From contig NC_134932.1 in NCBI RefSeq assembly GCF_051020765.1, forward strand, positions 868,001 through 932,000: DNA of 64,000 nt, in the 5' to 3' direction. Under the pieces are notes generated by a model that had not been told where the DNA came from, ran no database searches, and was given only the letters and a program-made list of their open reading frames with translations. The position numbers and the translations under genes were made by a program. The DNA is from Lasioglossum baleicum (lineage: Eukaryota > Arthropoda > Insecta > Hymenoptera > Halictidae). Below, piece after piece: positions 31,518 through 42,894 of the stretch. The number at the start of each line of letters is the position of its first letter. Within the stretch, counting starts at the first letter, position 1.

Positions 31518-31804
31518 TGTAGGACTACACGACGTGTGGAGGCCAAACTTCAGACATGCGCCACAAGAGGGACAGGCACTCGACTAGGCCTTTCCCGCAA
31601 GTACTCGTTCCTCAACGATTAGCATATATACCGTCCTCAATCGCCTTCCGACATCCCCACGTCTAAGGCAAGGTCCGCCAGTCAGCCTTACTGATGAGTC
31701 CTCTGGCGGGCCTGGGACGAAACGCCTCCTTCCTTTTTCCTCCTCTCCTTCCCAAGTAGTCGAGCTATGTATCATAGTTGCCCATGGCTATGCTAGCCCC
31801 TACA
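31518..31804 (+). repeat. 3' LTR of the retrozyme-like element
   Basis: 287 bp and, as far as I can read, identical to the 5' LTR, indicating a very recent insertion or strong homogenisation. Confidence 0.92.
31660..31724 (+). ncRNA. Type III hammerhead ribozyme, copy in 3' LTR
   Basis: Same sequence as at 31072-31136, offset by 588 bases. The cleavage triplet is at 31661-31663 and the core CTGATGA at 31691-31697. Cleavage at both copies of one transcript would release the 588-nt RNA 31076-31663, with ends suitable for circularisation. Confidence 0.88.
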
Positions 31805-32271
31805 AGGATTCGTTGCCAGCGCCGCCCAGCGGTAAACCGGTGTATTAAGGGAAAAAGCGCAAGTTTCAAAAATGAAGTTTATAAAATTGAAATAATAGCA
31901 CCGACGACTATTATCTCGTCGGTGATAATAGTATGTTATAACATCACAAGTTAATCGTAAACTATAACAAATTAACCAAAAGTGAAATTTGTGAAATAAA
32001 TGTATAAATGTAATATAAAAGAAACTAAGAATGATTAATGAAGTGAAGAGTAAGTGCAAAATTGAATTAAAAATGTTTGTTGTTTGCTTCATTGTTATAG
32101 ATAAGGGAAAAGTAAATGGGTGTGTATTTCTTACGTTGTAAGAGAAGCATTACATGAAATCAAACTCATAATAATATTGAAATACATTTATTACTTAACT
32201 TAACTTATATAAATATTTATATAAAACACATTTATAATTATTTAATTACATACAATTATACAAAATTCATA

Positions 32272-33525
32272 CAATGTTATTGTATTATGTAGAAATTGGA
32301 TACTTAAACATGAGCGAACACACTAATTTTTCACCTTTCTCTTTCAATTTCTCTGCCTTTTCTTTTAGACTAGTGAACGACTCGTCCGTAAAACCGGGTT
32401 CTGCATCTATACTGGTATACCAAGTTCTAAGAACGTCTTCATGCGGCAAAGCAAGATCAAATTTTTCTCTTATATAATAATAAGCTTTCGGAGAGTAAAA
32501 ATGTACTGTCAACGCGAATGCACGCAAATTTGGAGGGTATTTCTCTCTGCTTACTTTGCCTTTCCTGTTTTTTATAATTCGATTGAATAATTACAATGTA
32601 GTGTCCTCGAGAGCCGAAAGGTTGTAAAAAGCATTGTCAGGCAACAACTTCTTTTCCTTCAAGCATTTCACCACTTCTTTTAAGGAGTGTACCTTCAGTT
32701 GTAGGTGTTTAACTTTCCGCTTCAACAATTTGTTGCTCTTTTGGCTGGAACCTAGTCTTCGCTGGATGCTTCTTAATTTTTTCAGGGTACTCCTCGGGGT
32801 GTTCACATAGTGGTGGTCATGACGTACCTTTTCATAACTGTCTTCGTCAACTACGATGAAAAATATTGTCACAAAAATTGTTATATTACGGAAAAATTGT
32901 CAACTTTATCACTCGATTAATATATGTGATAAAACGAAGTATTGTAATTGAAACTTATTTGAACATACAACTCTCTCTGCTACTTGTAGAAGCGTCAATC
33001 AGTTCTGTACACATATCCGCTTGTGGGATTTCCTCAATTCTCGCAATAGATTCATTAATATCTGAAATCAAAGTACATACACTAATTTAATATAGATATA
33101 TTACATATTAAATTACATTAATATATTATAAATTAATTAAGACACAGTTACTTACTTCCATGATTATTTTCTATTAAAATATTGCTACGTTCTCGAAACA
33201 TTTCCTGGTGTGTCGAAATAGTTGGCAATGAATTCGGTTTTAAAATTTTCATTTTGTTATACACATTAAAACAGTTTGGAGAAAAATGGTCCGAACACAA
33301 GAGACTATTTTTTGTAGGCATCCAATTTTTCCAACCTATTATTTTGACCCACTGTTTACACAGTGCTGCATTTCGTGGAAATCTGTGTTTTATCATATGG
33401 GAATTAAAATTTAAAAAATTAGTACTATTGAAAATTGAAAAGAAATTATATTATTTGTACAAACCTGTGCAATGTTGCCTTTTTTTGTTATTACTCAAAT
33501 TTCCACAATATACGCATTTACCCAT
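32272..33525 (-). pseudogene. Truncated P-element/THAP9-like transposase gene
   Basis: Read on the minus strand. The first exon (33525-33465) encodes Met-Gly-Lys-Cys-Val-Tyr-Cys. The second (about 33397-33156) carries Phe-Pro-Arg-Asn, the conserved Trp, Leu-Cys-Ser-Asp-His-Phe and Lys-Pro-Asn-Ser-Leu-Pro; together these form a C2CH THAP DNA-binding domain. A third exon (about 33063-32957) and a fourth (from 32852) give a Lys/Leu-rich coiled coil. One in-frame TAA at 32591-32593 precedes a segment typical of P transposases (Phe-Ala-Leu-Thr-Val-His-Phe-Tyr-Ser-Pro-Lys-Ala-Tyr, then Leu-Pro-His). The catalytic RNase H-like domain is missing. The first intron joins out of phase as drawn; an A7 run in exon 1 may hold the indel. 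A THAP plus coiled-coil product resembles truncated P repressors such as KP. Confidence 0.75.
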
Positions 33526-33931
33526 GGTTATCGACTGTAATGAAACGGAGTATAATCAAAATCACATAAATGCTAGGCTACTTGTAATGCTTTTTGTGTT
33601 CCATTATTTTCTGCTTTATAATATTAAATCTTAAAGATGGTAACATACCTAATAAGTTGTAGACAACACGAAATTCAGAATAAACAATGAATAACGCTCG
33701 CCAAAGACGCCAGAAAACAGCCGTACAGCACGCCAGCACCAGCCAGCACGCTCCGAAATAATAAAATAGTGGCAAAGTATAGGGAATCACGGAGGTGAGG
33801 AGTACGGGGGATACAGTACATCGGTTTACCGCCAGGCGGCTTCAACCATAGATTTATAGAAGGTGTGCCTTTCAATTTGGGACTTGGAAAAAACTCGAAT
33901 ACCGTATCCATAGTATATATATATATCAGTG

Positions 33932-34180
33932 TCTTGTGCGCCATCGAAGGCCTCTCCGCTTTTATTACCTATGGTTCTGATAGGTCGCTCGTCGGTGCTC
34001 TGCGTACTCTGACTTCTGATAGTTCCAGATAGTTCTGATTGACGATTCCGCCGGGTATGAAAGATTCTCGAACTCGGTAGTTTTTAGTAAGTAACATAAA
34101 CGTATATTAGTTGATTTGAATTGTTGCCAGTATTAAGCAAAAATTGAATAAAGTTTAGGAAATACGTGGTCCATTCAAGA
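33932..34180 (+). other. Upstream region and 5' leader of the desaturase gene
   Basis: About 250 bp separate the end of the P-like element from the desaturase start codon. The stretch is unique within the window. GTAAGTAAC near 34088 could be a leader-intron donor. No TATA box is evident; the start site is unknown. Confidence 0.4.
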
Positions 34181-35891
34181 ATGGGCCAGCACGTTTCGAG
34201 AACCGATTTCGAATGGATTTACACGGAAGAGCCGCATGCATCGCGTCGCAAAATAATTTTAGGTATAACTAATGTTATTATATATCTGTCATTTTTATCA
34301 CATAATTTATTTATCTTTATCCCGGTAATAACATTTGCAGATATGCATTTGTACGCCGTAATTAAATCTAAATATGTACACACTTGTATCCGAGATACGA
34401 GAAGCGATAATAATGTATGATAACAATTGTTCTTTTAATTGCAGAAAAATATCCACAAATCAAAAAACTGTTTGGATATGATCCAAACTTCAAATGGATA
34501 GTCACAGGACTAGTTTTGATTCAATGTGTATCTTTGTATTTTGTAAAGGATTTAAGTTATCCGATGCTCTTCCTTGTAGCATATTGTTTTGGAGGAGTAA
34601 TTAATCATTCCTTGATGTTAGGTACGTATAAGCTTCGGTTTAAGTTAATACCGGCGAGTATCAAGAATTTAATCAGCTGCAACGTACCTTATGACTAATG
34701 CTAAGATAACTTGATGAGAAAATTAGTGTGATGGTTACCAAGATATCTGTCTTTGTATATGTAAGCTCTAATCAGTAGTAGGTTGGTGTATTAAATATAA
34801 TATCATTTCCTATTAAAGGAGCTACTAGGAATTATCTAATAAGCACAATTGTTTTAGAAAATGTTTTACATTTTCGTAATATAATTTATTTTTATACTTC
34901 TTCAATCGGTAATATTATGTATCATTATATTTCAGCAATACACGAGATAGCCCATAATCTTGCCTTTGGACATTGCAGACCCAAGGCCAATAGATTATTT
35001 GGTTATTTTGCAAATTTACCTATAGGTTTACCAATTTCTGTTAGTTTCAAAAAATATCATCTGATACATCATCGTGTGAGTACAAAAGCAAAGCGTGAAT
35101 CGCTTGTAACAATTTATGAAATCGATAACTAATCTAACATGTAATTTATAGTATCAAGGAGACGAAGTATTAGATACCGATTTACCAACATTAGTAGAAG
35201 CCAAATTATTTTGTACAACATTTGGGAAATTCTGTTGGGTACTTCTACAACCATTTTTTTATGCGTTTAGACCCCTTGTTGTTTATCCATTGTTGCCCAC
35301 TAACCTGGAATACATTAACTTAGCGATACAACTTACGTTCGATGGGTTAATATGGTATTTATTTGGTAAGTGTAGAATCTAGATTGCAATAAAATTCAAA
35401 AACTGATACGATGAGTTTAATGCTAATAATTTCTAATGAATTACATAGGTGGGAAAGCTCTAGTTTATTTACTTTCTGGATCAGCATTGGCGATGGGTTT
35501 GCACCCTGTGGCTGGTCATTTCATATCTGAACATTACATGTACAAGAAAGGATTTGAAACATATAGTTACTACGGTCCATTAAATTGGATTACATTTAAC
35601 GTTGGATATCATAACGAACATCATGATTTTCCTGCTGTTCCTGGTTCAAGATTACCAGAGGTAACTATATTTTTATTCATTGTACGGTGTTCAATAAAAA
35701 CTATATACGAATGTTCCTTGAATTTCACATTCATTATCTACTTGCTTCAGGTGAGGAGAATAGCTTCAGAGTTTTATGATAATTTACCGCAACACAATTC
35801 TTGGACCTCTGTGCTATATGATTTTATTATGGATCCGGATATCGGACCCTATGCTAGAATAAAAAGGAAACATAAGGGACTTCCTTCGTAA
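34181..35891 (+). CDS. ifc: Sphingolipid delta-4 desaturase (DEGS1/ifc)
   Basis: Six exons: 34181-34262, 34445-34621, 34936-35075, 35152-35365, 35449-35660 and 35751-35891. All have GT-AG borders and consistent phases, giving 321 residues, the family's usual length. The enzyme inserts the delta-4 double bond into dihydroceramide to make ceramide in the endoplasmic reticulum membrane. The N-terminus Met-Gly-x-x-Val-Ser-Arg-Thr-Asp-Phe is typical and carries the myristoylation-type Gly2. Three di-iron histidine boxes are intact: His-Glu-Ile-Ala-His, His-Leu-Ile-His-His and His-Asn-Glu-His-His. Hydrophobic membrane segments lie at about residues 40-85 and 150-210. I chose the ATG at 34181 over an upstream GTG because it gives the conserved start. 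The symbol is the Drosophila name; the vertebrate name is DEGS1. Confidence 0.97.
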
Positions 35892-36336
35892 TTATTTATT
35901 TATACTAGAAAATTTCATAACTTCTAAAAATATACATAATGTTTGGGTAAATTTGGGTACCGAGTATTACGGCTAATTTATTTGATTATTTTCAGTATTA
36001 TATGCTAAAGTGTGTGTAATCTTTATTATCGATTCCATTGGCGAATACAACTAATATCAAATATAAACATAATTCAAATTATGTGCATTATTAAGTTGTA
36101 ATGACTTTTTAAAGTTTTAGATAATATATTTTCAAATGAAAGTGTCTGCAAAATTCTAATAGTATTTGTTGCTTTATTCGTATAGCAATACTTGAACCGA
36201 AAGTGAAAGAAATCAAGATATATATATATATATAGGAAAGTATTTTATTTAATAATGCCTGTAAATATTTTAAATATACATATAATGAATATACATAAAA
36301 TATACATAAATGATTGATTGATATATACATATATAT

Positions 36337-36570
36337 ATTAACGTATTAATATTGGATATCACTGTATTCGGGAAAGTCTACAGAATCTTTTGCTGTAAAG
36401 AACAATTCAATATCTTTTATAATAACATCACAATATTTGTTTAAAGTTGAAAAATATGTTTTTTTTCAAAGCCATGTTTTTCAAAAACTGTGCGTATAGG
36501 AGAAAAATTAAGGACGGATTCGGAATCAGCGCAAAAAACTCTATACGAAGGACCCAACAGTATATTGAAA
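36337..36570. repeat. Dispersed repeat D, long copy
   Basis: Starts near TATTAATATTGGATATCACT and ends near AGGACCCAACAG. It is closely matched at 61703-61930 in the same orientation, and its 3' part at 8160-8280. The class is unknown and it carries no coding sequence. Confidence 0.7.
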
Positions 36571-36838
36571 ACTAATTTGGTGTTGGACAGTGTAATTAAA
36601 GCGTCAAACGTATGGCTATGATATTTTGTAGGCAAATGTCTATGATAGAATCACAAGTTTCAATACATTTGTAAACTAGTCGTGTAATAATAAATTTTCT
36701 ACTATGAGAACATTTAATCTAAATTCTTTTCAGAACCTCTGCTTTCGTAGGATTGTTCGATATGTATAGTATTTACATTCTAAAAACCTGCGCTTATACA
36801 AAGAAACTTTGAGAAAAAATTTTAAACCGACGCCATAG

Positions 36839-37234
36839 CACCGACGAGATACTATTAAAGACTGCCAGCCCCTGTGCTATTCAGCGAGCCCGGTAACCGG
36901 GCGCGGGGATAACGTGAAAGTTACAGTGATCTGATATACCACGTCGCTAAAAATTCGAAATAGTGCCACAATAATGCCAAAACATCGTCTGAAATATGGC
37001 GGAGAATGTAACATTTAATAATAATCGATATAGTTTCGTGATAATTCGCATTCTCGCCGATGCATCGCGACGAGAATCTCCTCAGTGGTCTTCTTCACCG
37101 ACAAAATGCCGTCGTTGGCCTTCTGTTTCTCTGGATGGAGCCAGAATATATCCTAGAGGGCGTAAGAAACACCGAAAAATTCGGGCTCGCCAACTCCCAT
37201 AAGGCTGGCAGTCTTTAATAGTATCTCGTCGGTG
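36839..37234. mobile_element. 396-bp MITE with CACCGACGAG ends
   Basis: Starts CACCGACGAGATACTATTAA and ends with the reverse complement. The terminal repeats extend through AAAGACTGCCAGCC. It holds a short open frame starting Met-Ala-Glu-Asn-Val-Thr-Phe at 36996 that recurs in two other copies. Its right flank is a 19-base piece of the same element family rather than a matching target duplication, so it was rearranged after insertion. Confidence 0.8.
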
Positions 37235-37253
37235 CCCGCGCCCGTTGCGCCCG

Positions 37254-37305
37254 CCCTGATAGCACAACGGACTCCACGTGAAGTGACGAAAACGATTACA
37301 GGTAG
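37254..37305. repeat. Block B copy 2, first piece
   Basis: Begins CCCTGATAGCAC as at 4819 and ends with the target duplication CAGGTAG. It continues at 46257 after insertion Z. Confidence 0.8.
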
Positions 37306-40300
37306 CACCGACGAGAGCCAGCCTTACGGGAGTTGGCGGGACTCGAATTTTTCGGTGTTCTCTTACGCCCTCTAGGATATATTCTGACTGGAGTGAGAAA
37401 CAGGAGGCCAACGACGGCATTTCGTCGGTGCAGAAGACACTGTATTGGTATCGTGTTAGCAACGCGCCCGCGCGCTACACTCCCCAGCGTACCTTTACTA
37501 TATCCGTGTGCGCTGCTTGTGCGAGCCACAATCTATTTTTAGAACTTGCCATGTTGCCATGCTTTACGGCTTACGGAAACGAAACTGAAATTCGACTGTC
37601 GAGCCGTCGAGCGTATGAATCGCAATCTGGAGCTAGCCTTCGGGTCCCCGTGCAGCGAGGATTTTTTTTTTTTTTTTATTTTTCATTACTTTTTTAATTA
37701 CATTTTTTAACCTTCCAAAAAATTAAAAATGTTAAAACTATGTTCAAAATATGTATTCATTTTAAATAGAAACGTTTTGTTACTGTCATAATTGCATTAA
37801 TAAAAATTGGTATATGATCGAGAACAGGTTGATGGTATTTATTTGGACTGATTGGAGAATACGAAAATGCAGGAAGTATTTTTTAGTTTATGAAACAATT
37901 TGTAGATTTATTAGTTGTCAAACAAATAATAAAATAAATTGTATAATATATATAAATTGATTTTATACTAGCATACACAAGTTTATTTGATCTTCTGTCT
38001 TCCTATAATAAAAAAACACAGTCATAACTATAATTATAATAGAATTTCATAAAATATTGAGGTTATTGCAAACTCATCTTTTTTCGCGATGATGCTCTAA
38101 TTTTATTGCTTCTCTCGAATGTCCATTTCCTTCCGAGACAGTGCGTTTCTAAGTGTAAATAAAAAATGTTGATATAAAATGTATCATAATTAAACTACAA
38201 TTATTCTAATAACGTAGAATGTAGTACATATTAAGTTTTAATTACCAGGATTTTCTTCTTCGACGTTAAGCACCCTTTACTGCTTCTCGTAATTTACGTA
38301 TATGGACATTAGGGTGGACCTTATTTTTCGACCATGAAATTTTTTTGTCCCGTAAACCAGAATTGTAACAAATGTTGAGAAAATGATCTGGAAAAATTTT
38401 GGGGCCGATTGGATCATGGGAAAATGAGGCGCAGCAAATTTGAAAATTTTGAATTTTTTAAATCTTTACATAAATAGACGTTATGATATATCGTTGAATT
38501 TGTCTTTTTTCTCTTTAAGAATCCATATATAGCATAAACAGTTGTTGATAGAAAAACATCCGTGACCTTGAAAACTTGAAATAATGACTTTGAAAAAATT
38601 TTTTTTCTCTGATACTATATCCACCTCCTTATATACTACAACTTTTGTTTGAAGAGATTTTTCATACATACATAACTGACAGAGATATTAAGGGGCGTAA
38701 TTTGCATTATTCGGAAGCATACAACTGCGCATATGTATAGCTATTTTCATAGCTACATGCTGCCGAATAATGAAAATTACGCCTCGTAATCGAAAAAATA
38801 GGACTTTTGAGGCAGATAGCGCCCTAGATCGATGTTTTATCTAGCGTTTTTGACTAGTGAAAAACCCCGTGTTTGTATTATCGAGAAATGAGTAAATGAA
38901 TATCTTGCAATCCTGGAAGTCTCTCTACTACCTGAACTAAATTCATTAATACGCTCCAATCTACAAAAGAAAAACAGTTAAAATATCGGAAAAAGAAGTT
39001 ATTATGAATAATAAGTAGACTGACTGAAACATAGACTGAAGGTGGTCAATGATGCCGCTGAACGGGGCGTTAAACTAATGGAGGATCATATTAAAATTTT
39101 ATATAGAAACAAAGTGGAGAAATAATATATACTATACAAACTGTGATGGAATATCGACTGCAGTGTCCTGACGCCGCAAAACAGATTTGTCAAAGGATTT
39201 TTAAATATTTTTTAATATAGAGAGAGCAACACCTGATCAATCCCTACATGCGATTAATTGCATTTTTAAGAGGCATTGAAGACAGCTTATTAACTGAGAG
39301 TTATTAAAGTTTTCATTTTCCTCAGAGTCAGTAAGTTCTTTATTTTTCTCGGAGTCATTAAGTTTTCCATTTTTCTTGGAGTTATTCAATTTTTCATTTT
39401 CCTCAGTGTCGTCAAGTTTTTTCATATAGTCCAGTCGGCAGGTCGAAAAAAGGCGTCTACCTGGAAAGTATTCCGAACTTAATGAAATTTTGACACGTCA
39501 TTTAGGGGTACTCTGGGGTGTCGAATCTCAGTTTCGACCTCGAGGACCCTGTGCTAACTTGGGGAGGGGGAAAAAACCACTACTTTTATTACCTTGTTTT
39601 GGTTTTTCGCCTATCGGGCTCGAGTCGGGTACGCGATACATCAGACACATCGGGAAGCTTATGACTAGACTGCGGATTTTATGCATGTATGACAAAAATG
39701 TACACGTTCAATTTAAAGCAGTGGACATGTTAAAAATATTTAAGGACATCAACGTATTAGTTTCAGCTTAATAGGATAATTAAAAGAAGAATACAATTTA
39801 TATTTGGCTCATGTGCCGTGCAATCAATGCAAACATTTTTTATTTTGCATAAAGATCCGCAGTGTACTCATGACTCACCTTTGTCGGGCGGCTTCTAAAA
39901 CAATAGAACAAGATCGCGCGAACGAGTTATCGCGATACCCGAGAATCAACTGTGCGTTCTTATGAAATAGATAATAATAATAATGGTACGTATTTCTTAC
40001 ATAACTTGTCTATAATGTGATTTTTATATAAGTACATTAGGTATATTCGGCAGACATGTGCATGATCGTTATTTGTATTAAAATTTTAAATAATGCACGT
40101 TTCACGTGAAAAAATTATAAGAAAATATTTACAACGTGGTATGTAATAAGTTATGATAACTTTTCAGTGGGTGATGTTTTTATTAACTGTTAAGTAACCT
40201 ACTTAACTATCATTAATCTTACACAAATTCTTAAAAGATAATATATAGTATACAATATAAAATAAAATAGAAATTAACTTAAAATAAAATCATATAAAAT

Positions 40301-40772
40301 AAAAAACTAGAGGGTTATTGTTGCTCGCTCGCTTCGCTCGCTCGCGAGTAGGGTTGTTTTTGCTCGCTCGCTTTGCTCGCTCGCGGATAGGACTGCTCTT
40401 GCGAAAGGGTTAGTGGTACGCATGGCTAGTAGTACCTATAGCTATTAATGTTTTTTTTTTATTTGGTGTGTGACTCTCCACGAGCCACACAAAGAACTTC
40501 CCGATTCGTTAGTTGCAGTATATTATTATCATTATTAAGTGTACGTTTTAAGAAGATTATACGTTTTCAGGGAAATTCAATAGTTTTCTACTTATCAAAA
40601 TGTTTGCTATATGGCGTCACATTAAACCAACATCGTATGCTCGTTGCTCGCTTGGTTCCTTGTTATAGCATACTAATGTTGCAAAATAAATTGTCTTAAT
40701 TAGTTTTTCGCAAACGATACAACTCCTCATTATCCGGGTTTGCAGTAGTGATCTTGGTTTTCTTCGATACTG

Positions 40773-41114
40773 TTAATTTAAATTGTCCCAAAATATATAA
40801 ACTGCGCTCAATTTTGAAACTCTGCTCAGTGCTACATACAATATTTGTAAAGTTCGCCTTTCTGATTTTTTAAAATCCAAACATACTTTCTCGTATGTTT
40901 GTCCCTGACTTTTATGAATCGTAATCGCTTCAGCAGGAACCACTGGAAATTGACTACGTGTGATTTGATATTTTTCCTCACTCGACATATTTACTTGATT
41001 CGATATTTTTATTATTGGTGTAAAATTTTGATCAATATTTGTGCATTTTTCATATATACACGATAACGAGTTCTTACTTTCACTCCTACTTTGGCCAATT
41101 GAAAATCTAACCAC
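40773..41114 (-). pseudogene. Pif1-type helicase C-terminal remnant, copy 2
   Basis: Same motifs as copy 1, but in a longer continuous frame of 113 residues that includes the upstream Cys-Thr-Asn-Ile-Asp-Gln-Asn-Phe-Thr-Pro-Ile-Ile-Lys segment usual in transposon Pif1 helicases. Motif V (His-Lys-Ser-Gln-Gly) and motif VI (Ala-Leu-Ser-Arg-Val) are intact. The ATP-binding half is missing. The reading frame difference from copy 1 comes from a small change near 41056. Confidence 0.78.
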
Positions 41115-41685
41115 AATATAGACGGAATTTTAGTATTTTCTTGAAAAGTAATAAATTTTAATATTCCGCATGTGTGCTCCATTAATCAATCCGTTTTCAA
41201 CATCAATGTTATTAATAATTATCATATAGTTTATATCAATTTTCAATTTAATCTCAATTAATAATTCGTTTTGAACTGATTGTTTTTTTAAAGATTGTAA
41301 TATAAATTTTTTTTTGTACTTTCATCGATATTCTTTGAAAATGTATTCTCGCGAGTAGAGATGATTAACTCACTCTTGCATTGGGATAATTTTCGATTAT
41401 TGTAAGCGGAAACATCATCGTAAGGTACAAAAAAAAATTTTTTGTGTAATTACGTTTGTTTCTTCGGTGGAAACTTTCCGTTCTCTCGTATAAATTGCAT
41501 TGTTGAATGAACTTCTTTCGAAAAAACTAAAAAAACTAAAAAACTACTTGACCAAAATGGACCAAAATCTAATCAGCTCTAAGTTACAGCGAGGCATATC
41601 GGTTGCATCATTCATCATCCTGATCGCGTTGTTACTTTTTCTGAAAACGTTAACGAAAAATTTGATTACATAGAAACGGCCATAC

Positions 41686-41686
41686 G

Positions 41687-41730
<44 letters not shown>
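41686..41730. repeat. CG/CA microsatellite, longer allele
   Basis: Equivalent of 21389-21418 in block A copy 1 but with more CA units. Confidence 0.85.
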
Positions 41731-41733
<3 letters not shown>

Positions 41734-42894
41734 GAACATTTTGCTGAAAATAGTCTAAAATGACTGCAATGACCATGAAACGTGAAGATCTGCTAAAAAA
41801 TCGATTTTCGATTTTCGGGGTCATTACAATAACTTCCCTATAAAATCGGGAAGTTAATTATATAGAGCCTATAGATAATACAGAATAAAATATAAACACG
41901 AAATATAATACGTATAATGTTTATATTTATATTTCGTTTTTAATTATTGCCATACTTTACCATATTGTAATCTTCTAGGTGTATTGTATAACTTCCGTAA
42001 AGACATTTTAATGATATTATCGATACATATCTAAGTTCATTCGGAGAAAATTCGTTAAAAAGCTAGAAATATTGTCTTTTAAGTTTTTCACATGAAACGT
42101 GCATTATTCAAGCTTTAATACAAATAAAGAGCAGGCACGCGTTTGGCGAATATACCTAATGTAGTTATAAAAAAACCAAGTATATTAAAAATCACGTTAT
42201 AAGTAAAGAAAGAAAACCATTATTACCATTATCTATGTCATAAGAACGCAGAGTATTTGAATCTCGGATAACGCAATAACTCGTCCGCCCGAACTTGTTC
42301 GATTCTTTTCGTACCCGCCCGACGAATTCGAAGTCGAATCGAAGGGCCGCCGCCGGACTTTCTGCGACCCGACCCGACTCGAACCCGAACATCGAGCGGC
42401 CCGCACATCCCTAAATTATTTATAATTATAAATATATTATATTAAATGACCTATATTATAATAACCTATATTAGGTAATTATTATCACACTTTAAATAAG
42501 TAAATATGGCTCAAATTATGCCGTATTTAGGCTCATTTTAATTAGAAGAATCTCACAAATACGTTGGTAATTCCGTAAAAAAGATTGAAAAATAAAAAAC
42601 TTTCCTATGTGCATTGATGTAATCGGTACGCAGCCTTTTGAACTGTGTCGGCTGCCTCGTACCTCAGTCCCTCTTTGTCGTTTACGAACTGTCGTAAAAA
42701 AAGTTCTGGTACCTATGTTGATAGTCTAAAAATATGATCAATGCTATTTTTCAATTTCTCTAAAAAACCTGCATTTGTCGAATTTTTGCGTGTTTTTCAC
42801 TTTGTGTAATTAACATTTTGAACCAAAAAATCGGGAAAAAATCTCAAATATCAATTTCAATTAAATGCAATTATATGATTAAATTAATGCAAGT

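Larger units (their letters stand above)
30930..31804 (+). mobile_element. Small LTR element with hammerhead ribozymes (retrozyme-like)
   Basis: This 875-bp element has two apparently identical 287-bp LTRs (30930-31216 and 31518-31804; TGTAGGACTAC to GCCCCTACA) and a 301-bp interior. It is flanked by AGGA on both sides (30926-30929 and 31805-31808). After the first LTR, TGGTGACCCCGACG matches the complement of a tRNA-Trp 3' end, and AGGGGGGAGTA precedes the second LTR as polypurine tract. There is no protein gene. Each LTR holds a type III hammerhead ribozyme on the sense strand. By structure it is a terminal-repeat element in miniature and, given the ribozymes, a retrozyme candidate. It depends on an outside reverse transcriptase, possibly a tRNA-Trp-primed Gypsy. 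Confidence 0.92.
24586..33931. mobile_element. P-like (THAP) transposon remnant, split by later insertions
   Basis: The left end starts CACTGATATATAT at 24586 and resumes at 27343 with CTATGGATACGGTATT. The right end is the inverted equivalent at about 33897-33931. A second inverted pair, containing GGTAAACCG and flanking GCCGCC, lies at about 31820-31845 and 33816-33842. Between these inner repeats is a minus-strand THAP/P-transposase pseudogene. A Gypsy element, a palindrome array and a small LTR element have each inserted into the left end and kept their own target duplications. No matching duplication flanks the P-like ends, so the outer limits are tentative. Confidence 0.6.
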
